A DNA stretch of 64,000 nucleotides from JBKEDF01 sp047975325. Its GTDB lineage: Bacteria; Pseudomonadota; Alphaproteobacteria; Rhodobacterales; Rhodobacteraceae. Location: contig JBKEDF010000052.1 in the NCBI GenBank assembly GCA_047975325.1, positions 42,659 through 106,658 on the forward strand. The letters run 5' to 3'. The translations under genes were made by a program, and so were the position numbers. Under the pieces are notes generated by a model, which searched no databases, was not told the origin of the DNA, and saw nothing but the letters and a program-made list of their open reading frames with translations. Numbering within the stretch: the first letter of the stretch is position 1; every line of letters begins with the position of its first letter. Below, in pieces: positions 1 through 7,548 of the stretch.

Positions 1-524
1 TGGCCCTGGCCATCGGGGCGACCGGCGCGCTCTGGGTCATCTTTCGCGCGGATCTTACCGCGTTGCGCGCCTTTCACCTTGGCAGAGGCGAGGTGATTTA
101 CTTCATCGGATGCATTGCCCACGCCATCTATGCCGCGCTGATACCCAGGTTCAATCGCGGGGAATCTCCCATTGTCATGACCTTCGGGCTGCTGGTGGCC
201 GGGTGTGTCCTGCTGATGGCCTGGTCCTGGCCGGAGATCCGGGCAACCGACTGGGCCGCCCTGCCCGGCATCGTCTGGATCACATTGATCTATATTGCCG
301 TTGCCGCCAGCGCGGCAAGCTTCGTGCTGCTGCAATATGCGGCGCTCCGCCTGCCTGCAACCAAGGGGATGGCCTATACCTATCTGACCCCGACCTGGGT
401 CATCCTGTGGGAAATCGCATTGGGACGAGGCGCGCCGCCGCCACTGATCCTGATCGGTGTCGCACTGACAGCGCTGGCGCTGTTGATCCTGCTGATGGAT
501 GACCGGCCTGCAAATTCCGGCTGA
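1..524 (+). CDS. DMT-superfamily (EamA) transporter, 5' end cut by window
   Basis: The reading frame is open from the first bases of the window, so the true start lies outside; about 173 C-terminal residues are present. The fragment is strongly hydrophobic, with about five alternating membrane segments and short charged loops. It ends in a Leu/Ile-rich last helix followed by a short polar tail, which fits the second EamA repeat of a ten-helix drug/metabolite transporter of the inner membrane. The substrate cannot be inferred. It converges on the fnrL-like gene with 45 bases between the two stop codons and no clear terminator hairpin there. Confidence 0.8.
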   Translation, partial: ALAIGATGALWVIFRADLTALRAFHLGRGEVIYFIGCIAHAIYAALIPRFNRGESPIVMTFGLLVAGCVLLMAWSWPEIRATDWAALPGIVWITLIYIAVAASAASFVLLQYAALRLPATKGMAYTYLTPTWVILWEIALGRGAPPPLILIGVALTALALLILLMDDRPANSG

Positions 525-569
525 TCCGGGCCACTAAGGGCTGCAAAGCAGTTCAGGATCGCAAGGGGC

Positions 570-1316
570 CTATTCCGGCATGCCGCCATCGCTATCGTCA
601 CCTGCCTCTTCCAGCAGGCGGTCAAAATCCTTGACTACGATATGCCGATTGCCATTGAGCACGATCAGACCATCCCGACGCAAGGCGCTGACCTGCCGGC
701 TTACGGTTTCCAGCGTCAGGCCCAGATAATCGGCCACTTCTTCCCGCGTCAGGGGCAGGTCCAGTTCGATCTGGCGGTTCCGGTCACGCCGCGCCGTGCC
801 CAGATTGCGCCGCGCAAGGATCACGAGGAAAGAGGCGATCTTTTCCCGCGCGGTCTTGCGACCCAGAAGCAACATCCATTCGCGCGCGGCATCCAGTTCA
901 TCCATCGTCATTTCCAGAAGCCGCTGCGCCAGATTGGGGGTTGAGGTGATCAGATCCTGAAACGGCTTGCGGCGGAAACAACATAGCAACAGATCGGTTG
1001 TCGCGGTCACATCATAGGATGCCCGCGCCCTGTTCGGACGCCCCATGAAATCGGAAGGCTGCAACAGCCCCACCATTTGACGGCGGCCATCCTCCATGGT
1101 CTGGGTCAGCGTCGCAATCCCGGCAACCACCGAAGCCACGAAATCCATCCGGTCCCCCGACCAGATAACCACTTGGCCCGCCTCATAGCGGCGATAATAT
1201 TTGATCTGTTCCAGATGGTCCAATTCATCGGAATCGCAGCGCGCGCAAACCGCACGATAGCGGATCGGGCAATCCCCGCAATCCAGAGCAATCGAAGGAT
1301 GATCCAGAAAGGTCAT
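570..1316 (-). CDS. fnrL: Crp/Fnr-family oxygen-responsive regulator, FnrL type
   Basis: A 248-residue Crp/Fnr protein. Cysteines at residues 13, 16, 24 and 27, plus a Cys pair at 112-113 in the sensory domain, match the arrangement that holds an oxygen-labile [4Fe-4S] cluster in FNR/FnrL proteins. The C-terminal winged helix (about 165-235) carries the LTREEVADYLGLTLETVSR helix-turn-helix; the E..SR recognition helix is the FNR type that reads TTGAT half-sites. In Rhodobacterales this protein activates genes for low-oxygen life. It is divergent from hemN, and an FNR box lies in the short shared promoter region, so it probably controls hemN and possibly itself. The exact symbol fnrL is by family resemblance. 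Confidence 0.9.
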   Translation of the reverse strand: MTFLDHPSIALDCGDCPIRYRAVCARCDSDELDHLEQIKYYRRYEAGQVVIWSGDRMDFVASVVAGIATLTQTMEDGRRQMVGLLQPSDFMGRPNRARASYDVTATTDLLLCCFRRKPFQDLITSTPNLAQRLLEMTMDELDAAREWMLLLGRKTAREKIASFLVILARRNLGTARRDRNRQIELDLPLTREEVADYLGLTLETVSRQVSALRRDGLIVLNGNRHIVVKDFDRLLEEAGDDSDGGMPE

Positions 1317-1335
1317 GTAGCCGCCTGTTCACTTG

Positions 1336-1349
1336 TTGATCTGCGTCAA
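1336..1349. promoter_or_regulatory. FNR box between fnrL and hemN
   Basis: TTGATCTGCGTCAA is a 14-base inverted repeat matching the FNR/FnrL consensus TTGAT-N4-ATCAA with one deviation. It lies 35 bases before the hemN start and 19 bases before the fnrL start. In related bacteria hemN is an FnrL target, so anaerobic activation of hemN is the likely role. Confidence 0.8.
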
Positions 1350-1384
1350 GGCTCATCGGCTCGTCCAAGCTTAGAAGACAACCC

Positions 1385-2740
1385 ATGGACACACAAACTC
1401 GCCTTCGGAAACACGGGCTGTTTAATGCGCGCGCCCCCAGATATACAAGCTATCCGACTGCGCCCCATTTCGGAAGCCTTGTTGGACCTGGTACATTTGC
1501 AGGTTGGATATCCGTAATCCCGGATGGCGCGGAAATTTCGCTCTATCTGCATATACCGTTCTGCCGGAGGTTGTGCTGGTTCTGTGCCTGCCGGACACAG
1601 GGTACCACATCCAATGCCCCGATCCGGGCCTACATAGACACGATATTACAGGAAATAACGCTTCTGCGCGCAAACCTGCCCCCGGGGGTAAGGCTGCGGC
1701 GCCTGCATTGGGGCGGCGGGACGCCCACACTCCTTTCCCCGGCGCAGATGCGGCAAATTGCAGCAGCGCTTTTTGAGATGGCCCCTCTGGCCGATGGCGC
1801 GGAATTTTCGGTGGAAATCGACCCCAATGAGATCGATGAACCACGACTTTCGGCGCTGGAGGCCATCGGGATGAATCGCGCCTCCATCGGCGTTCAGGAT
1901 TTCGACCCCCTGATTCAAAAGGCCATCGGGCGCGAACAGGGGTTTGAGCTGACCCGCGATGTGGTGGCAATGGTCCGGCAGCAGGGTGTGGCCAGCCTGA
2001 ATGCCGATATCCTTTACGGCCTGCCCTATCAGAACAAGAAACGCATCACGGATTCCGTAAACAAGCTGATCGCATTGCGGCCCGACCGCGTGGCGCTTTA
2101 CGGCTATGCCCATGTTCCCTGGATGAGCCGCCGACAACAATTGATCCCGGCCGATGCCCTGCCCGAACCGCCCGAAAGGCTGATGCTTTTTGAAACCGCG
2201 CAGGAACTGTTCATCAAGGCCGGATATGAAGCCATCGGGATCGATCATTTTGCCCTGCCGCAGGATAATCTGGCCCGCGCCGCGCGCGAGGGCCGGCTGC
2301 GGCGCAACTTTCAGGGCTATACCGATGATGCGGCCCCCGTCCTGATCGGGCTGGGCGCTTCGGCAATTTCCCGTTTTCCGCAAGGCTATGCGCAGAACCG
2401 TTCAAGCACGGCGGACTATACGACGGCCATTCGTGCGGGAACTTTCGCAACCGTGCGCGGCCATGCCTTCTCCTCCGAGGATCTGATCCGGGCGCGGATT
2501 ATCGAAGCATTGATGTGCGATTTCCGTATATCCAGACAGGAACTGGCGACCCGTTTCGACCTTCCCCCCGGCAGGATCGAACTTCTGCTGACCGAGGCGC
2601 AACGCCAGTTCGGTTCAACAATCCGGCTGGATCAGCAAGCGCTGAGCATTCCGACCGAAGCCAAACCACTGACACGGATGGTCGCCCAGGTGTTCGACGC
2701 CTATGCAAAGGCAGGCGGCCAGCATTCCACCGCCGTCTGA
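1385..2740 (+). CDS. hemN: Oxygen-independent coproporphyrinogen III oxidase (radical SAM)
   Basis: A 451-residue radical SAM enzyme that decarboxylates coproporphyrinogen III to protoporphyrinogen IX without oxygen, in haem and bacteriochlorophyll synthesis. The CxxxCxxC cluster motif is seen at Cys60, Cys64 and Cys67 (HIPFCRRLCWFC), followed by the GGGTPTLL SAM-binding segment. The N-terminal YTSYPTAPHF stretch is typical of HemN proper rather than of the shorter HemW proteins. Length matches the family. The gene sits just behind an FNR box and faces fnrL, which fits induction at low oxygen. The ATG at 1385 is the first in frame after the FNR box. Confidence 0.93.
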   Translation: MDTQTRLRKHGLFNARAPRYTSYPTAPHFGSLVGPGTFAGWISVIPDGAEISLYLHIPFCRRLCWFCACRTQGTTSNAPIRAYIDTILQEITLLRANLPPGVRLRRLHWGGGTPTLLSPAQMRQIAAALFEMAPLADGAEFSVEIDPNEIDEPRLSALEAIGMNRASIGVQDFDPLIQKAIGREQGFELTRDVVAMVRQQGVASLNADILYGLPYQNKKRITDSVNKLIALRPDRVALYGYAHVPWMSRRQQLIPADALPEPPERLMLFETAQELFIKAGYEAIGIDHFALPQDNLARAAREGRLRRNFQGYTDDAAPVLIGLGASAISRFPQGYAQNRSSTADYTTAIRAGTFATVRGHAFSSEDLIRARIIEALMCDFRISRQELATRFDLPPGRIELLLTEAQRQFGSTIRLDQQALSIPTEAKPLTRMVAQVFDAYAKAGGQHSTAV

Positions 2741-2745
2741 ACTTT

Positions 2746-2775
2746 GCCGGGGCGCAGGTAAAACCCTGCCCCGGC
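2746..2775. terminator. GC-rich hairpin between convergent hemN and wrbA
   Basis: GCCGGGGC pairs with GCCCCGGC, and a further three pairs follow after a two-base bulge, around a loop containing TAAAA. It sits in the 41-base gap between the two convergent stop codons. There is no T-tract on either side, so it is only a probable transcription end or mRNA-stabilising hairpin. Confidence 0.4.
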
Positions 2776-2781
2776 ATGTCA

Positions 2782-3378
2782 TCAGGCCATCAGTTTCCTG
2801 GTAATTCCGATCAACCGGTTGATCTGGTGCGTGATGGCGGCACGGGCCTTATCATCCAGCGCGACCCCGGCATTGTGGCTATACCCATAGGGGTTGCCGC
2901 CCGCCTCGGAAATCGACGGATCGGTAAAGCCCGGCGCAACGATGATCGACCCCCAATGCAGGAAGGTGGTATAGAGCCCGAGCGTGGTCGCCTCCTGCCC
3001 CCCATGTGTATTCTGGGCGGAAGTCATGGCGCTGACCGCCTTATTGGCCAATTGGCCGTTAAACCACTGCCCTCCCAGCGTATCGATGAAGGCCCGCAAC
3101 TGGCTTGCCGTGCCACCAAAACGCGTGGGGGATGAAAAGAGATAGGCATCGGCCCATTCCATATCGGCAGGCGTGGCGGCCTCGTATTTCTTCTGGATTT
3201 CGGCCTCGGCCTTCCAGGCGTCCTGCCCGTCCACCACCTCTTGTGGTGCGGTCTCCGGGATACGCAGCAGCCGAACCTCGGCGCCAGCGGCCCGCGCGGC
3301 CTTAGCGGCGGCTTCGGCCATCTGCCGGTTCAGCCCATATGTGGAATAGAACAGGATTGCGAGTTTCGGCGCAGACAT
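2782..3378 (-). CDS. wrbA: WrbA-type NAD(P)H:quinone oxidoreductase (flavodoxin-like)
   Basis: A 198-residue flavodoxin-fold protein. WrbA proteins bind FMN, form tetramers and reduce quinones by two electrons in the cytosol. The N-terminal FYSTYGLNRQMAEAAA segment is the phosphate-binding loop of the flavodoxin fold. The downstream SPTRFGGTASQLRAFID and the late PGFTDPSISEAGGNPYG-YS region are WrbA hallmarks. Length is normal for the family. It converges on hemN. Confidence 0.9.
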   Translation of the reverse strand: MSAPKLAILFYSTYGLNRQMAEAAAKAARAAGAEVRLLRIPETAPQEVVDGQDAWKAEAEIQKKYEAATPADMEWADAYLFSSPTRFGGTASQLRAFIDTLGGQWFNGQLANKAVSAMTSAQNTHGGQEATTLGLYTTFLHWGSIIVAPGFTDPSISEAGGNPYGYSHNAGVALDDKARAAITHQINRLIGITRKLMA

Positions 3379-3495
3379 TGGCGACTCCTTTGATCGTTCG
3401 CTACACCAAGCTAGCTAAGGCAACCTTTGCATCAAAGCCATATCTCCGCGCGCCATAGTAAATGTGCAATTTTGCACATTTACCGGCAAGCAGGG

Positions 3496-3906
3496 CTATT
3501 CCCACCAGGGATCAATGGCGCCAATATCCTCATCGCTCCAGCCAAAATGATGCGCGAGTTCATGAATGACCACATGGGAAACCAGTTCCGCCAGCGAAAC
3601 ATTTCCCCGATCCAGCCATTCATCAAGGATCGGGCGACGAAAAAGCCAGACGGTATCGGGAAAGCCCGGTTGATCGGAAACCGATTTTTCCGTCAGCGGC
3701 ACCCCTTCATAAAGCCCTGTCAGCATATATGGGTCGTCGATATCCATCGCGGAAAGGATTTCCTCGCCGGGAAATTCCTCTATCCGCAGCAGCACCTTGG
3801 TTGCCGCTGCACGCCAGGGTTCAGGCAATGCCGCGACGGCGCCACGCGCCAGCCGGTCAAGCATGGCCAGATCCGGCGCAAGGGCATCTTCGGCGGGAAA
3901 GGTCAT
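3496..3906 (-). CDS. Small zincin-like metallopeptidase family protein (DUF1025 type)
   Basis: About 136 residues with a gluzincin-like HELAHHFGWSDEDI motif near the C-terminus (HExxH plus a downstream acidic residue), typical of the small minimal-zincin family (Pfam Zincin_1). The biological substrate of this family is not established. The frame stays open to 4005, but the ATG at 3906 gives the usual family N-terminus (MTFPAEDALAPDL) and avoids an atypical extension, so it is preferred. No close functional neighbours; it is divergent from gltX. Confidence 0.8.
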   Translation of the reverse strand: MTFPAEDALAPDLAMLDRLARGAVAALPEPWRAAATKVLLRIEEFPGEEILSAMDIDDPYMLTGLYEGVPLTEKSVSDQPGFPDTVWLFRRPILDEWLDRGNVSLAELVSHVVIHELAHHFGWSDEDIGAIDPWWE

Positions 3907-4096
3907 GGCAACCGTGATAAAGCAAATTGCATCAACAGTGAATCGGAATTCCCTTGCTTCCAATCGGCAAGAAACTGATCCCGAAGGAAAATCCATGCCA
4001 TTCATATTTCAATGGGAATGCAGATCGTAACGGGCGCGGCCCCTGATATGGACAAGCGCCCCCGGTTGTGACAGATCGGCAGGGTTCAGGAGAGAC

Positions 4097-5428
4097 ATGA
4101 TGACCCAGACCGTCACCCGTTTTGCCCCCTCCCCCACGGGCTATATCCACGTTGGAAACCTGCGCCCTGCGCTGATGAACTGGATGATCGCACGCAAGGC
4201 GGGAGGGACCTTCATCCTGCGGCTTGACGATACCGACAAGGAACGTTCGAAACAGGAATATGTCGACGGGATCATGGAGGATCTCGAATGGCTGGGCCTG
4301 ACCTGGGATCGGGTGGAACGGCAATCGGCGCGGCTTGATCGCTATGCCGAAATGGCGGACCTGCTGCGCGACAAGGGCCGGTTTTACGAATGCTTCGAAA
4401 GCCCGACCGATCTGGAATTGAAGCGCAAGAAACAGCTGAACATGGGCAAACCCCCTGTCTATGACCGGACAAGCCTGCATCTGAGTGATGAGGAAAAGGC
4501 CCGGTTGCGGGAAACAAACCCCGGATATTGGCGTTTCCTCCTTGATCGGGAACGGATCGAATGGACCGATGGCATCCTCGGGCCGGTTTCAATCGATGCG
4601 GCTTCGGTTTCGGATCCGGTGCTGATCCGGGCCGATGGGCAGGTGCTTTATACCTTTGCCTCTTCGGTGGACGATATCGATATGGGCGTAACCCATATCG
4701 TGCGTGGGGCAGATCATGTGACCAATACCGCAACCCAGATCCAGATCATGCAGGCCATGGGCGGCACCGTGCCCGAATTTGCCCATCACAGCCTGCTGAC
4801 CGGACCGCAGGGCGAATCCCTGTCCAAACGGCTGGGCACGCTATCACTGCGCGATCTGCGTGAAAGGGGCGTTGAACCGATGGCCCTCATGTCGCTCATG
4901 GTGCGGCTTGGGTCTTCCAAACCGGTGGAACTGGCCACCAGCCATCAGGATCTGATCGACGGGTTCGAGATTGGCAGCTTCGGCGCCGCCCCCACCAAAT
5001 TCGATGCGGAAGACCTGTTTCCGCTCACCCGCGCGCATGTGCAATCCCTGCCCTATGAGACCGTGCAGGACCGGATCACTGCCCTGGGTGTACCAGCGGA
5101 TCTTGCCCAGAGTTTCTGGACGGTCACACGGGACAACATCACCGTGCTTGATGATCTGGCCGGCTGGTGGGAATTGTTTAGCGACGGGGCGGAACCCCTG
5201 ATCGCGCCCGAGGACAAGGATTTTGTGGCCGAAGCCATCGCATTGCTGCCCTCCCCACCCTATGGCCCCGAAACCTGGGCCAACTGGACCGCGGAGGTGA
5301 AGGCCAAAACCGGGCGGAAGGGCAAGGGTCTTTTCATGCCACTCCGCAAGGCGTTGACGGGCCAGCCGCAAGGCCCCGAAATGGCCGATGTAATGCCGCT
5401 GTTGCAAAAGATCCGCGCCAGGGACTGA
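4097..5428 (+). CDS. gltX: Glutamyl-tRNA synthetase (class I)
   Basis: A 443-residue class I aminoacyl-tRNA synthetase that attaches glutamate to tRNA. The HIGH-type motif is HVGN at residues 18-21, in FAPSPTGYIHVGN. The KMSKS-type loop is seen as SLSKRLG around 241-247. An AGGAGA Shine-Dalgarno lies just before the tandem ATG ATG, and either ATG could be used. Alphaproteobacteria often carry two gltX genes, one of them serving tRNA-Gln by misacylation; which copy this is cannot be told from the window. Confidence 0.93.
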   Translation: MMTQTVTRFAPSPTGYIHVGNLRPALMNWMIARKAGGTFILRLDDTDKERSKQEYVDGIMEDLEWLGLTWDRVERQSARLDRYAEMADLLRDKGRFYECFESPTDLELKRKKQLNMGKPPVYDRTSLHLSDEEKARLRETNPGYWRFLLDRERIEWTDGILGPVSIDAASVSDPVLIRADGQVLYTFASSVDDIDMGVTHIVRGADHVTNTATQIQIMQAMGGTVPEFAHHSLLTGPQGESLSKRLGTLSLRDLRERGVEPMALMSLMVRLGSSKPVELATSHQDLIDGFEIGSFGAAPTKFDAEDLFPLTRAHVQSLPYETVQDRITALGVPADLAQSFWTVTRDNITVLDDLAGWWELFSDGAEPLIAPEDKDFVAEAIALLPSPPYGPETWANWTAEVKAKTGRKGKGLFMPLRKALTGQPQGPEMADVMPLLQKIRARD

Positions 5429-5471
5429 AGTTCCGGACGACTTCGCGCAAATATCCGATACCTGTTCCCGA

Positions 5472-7544
5472 TCAGGTTTCAGGCCTTGCGCTTCTTCGTC
5501 CTTCCATCAACCAGGCCCCGACCGACAATACCGCAGCAAGCAACAGCCAGAACCAGGGCGGCAGCAGAGCCGCCACACGGATATCCTGTGTGATATAAGC
5601 ATTTCGCGGGGTAACGGCGATCCATCCCCGACCTGCGGCATTGCGCCCTTCGGCAACTGTACGGATATCGGGTGCGCCATCCTCCAGCCGCAAGATGCCG
5701 CCGCGCATGGCCTCCACCTGCGGGGCAAGCTTTTCGCCCGAAGCGATGGTTTCCTCAAATTCCCGTGGCGCTGAAGGGCCAAGTGCAATCACCCGTTCCA
5801 GATCCCCCTGCCGGAGCCGGTAGAGCCCCATTTCCGGCGCATCCCATTCGGCCGTATAGCGCCCCGGCGCGGCCTCGGGCAGGGGAAGCTCCACCTCCAC
5901 CCCGTCCGGTTGCGTAATGGTGACCGGTCCGGGATCTTCGCCGATGGTGCGGCGGGTCACCGTCATTTTCTGGCCAATCGCGCTGGCTGTCAGCGCCTCT
6001 TCCTCCAGTTCGGGCTCTTTCATCATCCAATGGGCCAGTCGGCGCAGGAGTTCCAGCTGTGGCCCGCCGCCTTCATAGCCCCGCCCCCAAAGCCACATGT
6101 GATCAGAGCCCAGAACCGCGACACGCCCGTCACCCACCCGGTCAAGCACCAGAAGCGGGCGGTCATCCACGCCTGACATCACCACCTGTCCACTGATCTG
6201 GCGGATTCCGATCTGCCGGAACCAACGACCCCAGCCACCATCAGGGGCCAGGCTTTCCAATCCCGCCGTGACCGGATGACGCTGCCCCAGATCCGTCAGC
6301 ATGGGACGGAACCCCTGTTCATAGACGCGGCTTGTCGTCTCCACCGGCATGATCTCGGCCAGGGCGGAACGCCAGAGGCTGTCTGCTCCGCCAAATTCCG
6401 GTCCCGCGGCCACCAGAACCGTACCGCCACGATGGATATAGTCGCGCACGTTATAAAGATATGATTGCGGCAGGATCCCGCGCAGCCGGTAGCGGTCAAA
6501 GATGATCAGATCGAACTCATCTATCTTTTCCACGAAAAGTTCCCGCGTGGGAAAGGCAATCAACGAGAGTTCGGAAACAGGCGTGCCATCCTGTTTTTCC
6601 GGCGGGCGCAGAATGGTGAAATGCACCAGATCAACCGATGGATCGGATTTCAGAAGATTGCGCCAGACCCGTTCCCCGGCATGCGGTTCGCCCGAAACAA
6701 GCAGGACACGCAGACGGTCACGTACCCCGTTTATCTGCACCACGGCAGCATTGTTGCGGTCGGTCAATTCGCCTTCCTGCACCGCAACGGAAAATTGCAG
6801 CACATTGATCCCGCCATGGGGCAAGGTGATGGGCAGTTCAAGATCCTCTCCCACCGGAACATCGAATACCTGCGGTTCTTCCCCATCCACCGCAATGGAA
6901 AGTTCCGCGTTCCCCATCACCGCCGTGGGAACGCGGCCCTGATCCTCCACCCGCAGCGTAAGCGTGACGGGTTCCCCTATGATGGCGAAGGATGGTGCGT
7001 TCTTGACCACGAGCCGCCGGTCCCAGTCCTGTTCATATCCCGTCAGCAAAACATGCAGCGGTGCAGGCAATTCCGGCGCGAAGGGCAAGTCATGCACCTG
7101 CCCATCTGTGATCAGGATGGCTCCCGCGACCCGGGCGCTGGGTTCTTCGGCCAGCGCCTCGGACAGGGCCGTCATCAATTGCGTCCCAAGATCACCCTCC
7201 CCATCGCCCAGTCGATGGATACGCAATTCGGTATTACCCAGTGCTGCGACCTCGGAACGAACCCGATCCAGCGCCGCAGTGGCCTGCTGCGGACGATCGG
7301 CGATGCGTTGGCTCGCGCTTTCATCCACAATGGCAATGACGATATCCGTCAGCGGCTGACGATCCTCACGTTGCAGCGATGGATTGGCCAGTGCAGCCAG
7401 AAGCACAAGCGCCGCCAGCCCACGCAACCACCAGCCGGACAAACCACGCCAAAGTGCCAGCAGAACAATCAGAAATGCCAACACGCCAAGCCCCGCGATA
7501 CCGGGAAACGGCAAGAGAGGATCGAAGATCACGGTGCCGGTCAT
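5472..7544 (-). CDS. Membrane-anchored vWA/GATase-like protein of the MoxR-DUF58 operon
   Basis: About 690 residues. Two hydrophobic segments near the N-terminus and one close to the C-terminus (PPWFWLLLAAVLSVGAWL) bracket a large domain that is probably periplasmic. A DESAS sequence soon after the second helix matches the DxSxS metal-ion-dependent adhesion motif of von Willebrand A domains. A mid-protein region (YIHRGGTVLVAAGPEFGG) resembles class I glutamine-amidotransferase-like folds seen in this family. The ATG at 7544 is preferred because it lies 4 bases after the upstream stop; an in-frame ATG at 7583 would overlap that gene. It is the last gene of a four-gene operon. Its specific role is unknown. 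Confidence 0.75.
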   Translation of the reverse strand: MTGTVIFDPLLPFPGIAGLGVLAFLIVLLALWRGLSGWWLRGLAALVLLAALANPSLQREDRQPLTDIVIAIVDESASQRIADRPQQATAALDRVRSEVAALGNTELRIHRLGDGEGDLGTQLMTALSEALAEEPSARVAGAILITDGQVHDLPFAPELPAPLHVLLTGYEQDWDRRLVVKNAPSFAIIGEPVTLTLRVEDQGRVPTAVMGNAELSIAVDGEEPQVFDVPVGEDLELPITLPHGGINVLQFSVAVQEGELTDRNNAAVVQINGVRDRLRVLLVSGEPHAGERVWRNLLKSDPSVDLVHFTILRPPEKQDGTPVSELSLIAFPTRELFVEKIDEFDLIIFDRYRLRGILPQSYLYNVRDYIHRGGTVLVAAGPEFGGADSLWRSALAEIMPVETTSRVYEQGFRPMLTDLGQRHPVTAGLESLAPDGGWGRWFRQIGIRQISGQVVMSGVDDRPLLVLDRVGDGRVAVLGSDHMWLWGRGYEGGGPQLELLRRLAHWMMKEPELEEEALTASAIGQKMTVTRRTIGEDPGPVTITQPDGVEVELPLPEAAPGRYTAEWDAPEMGLYRLRQGDLERVIALGPSAPREFEETIASGEKLAPQVEAMRGGILRLEDGAPDIRTVAEGRNAAGRGWIAVTPRNAYITQDIRVAALLPPWFWLLLAAVLSVGAWLMEGRRSARPET

Positions 7545-7548
7545 CACA

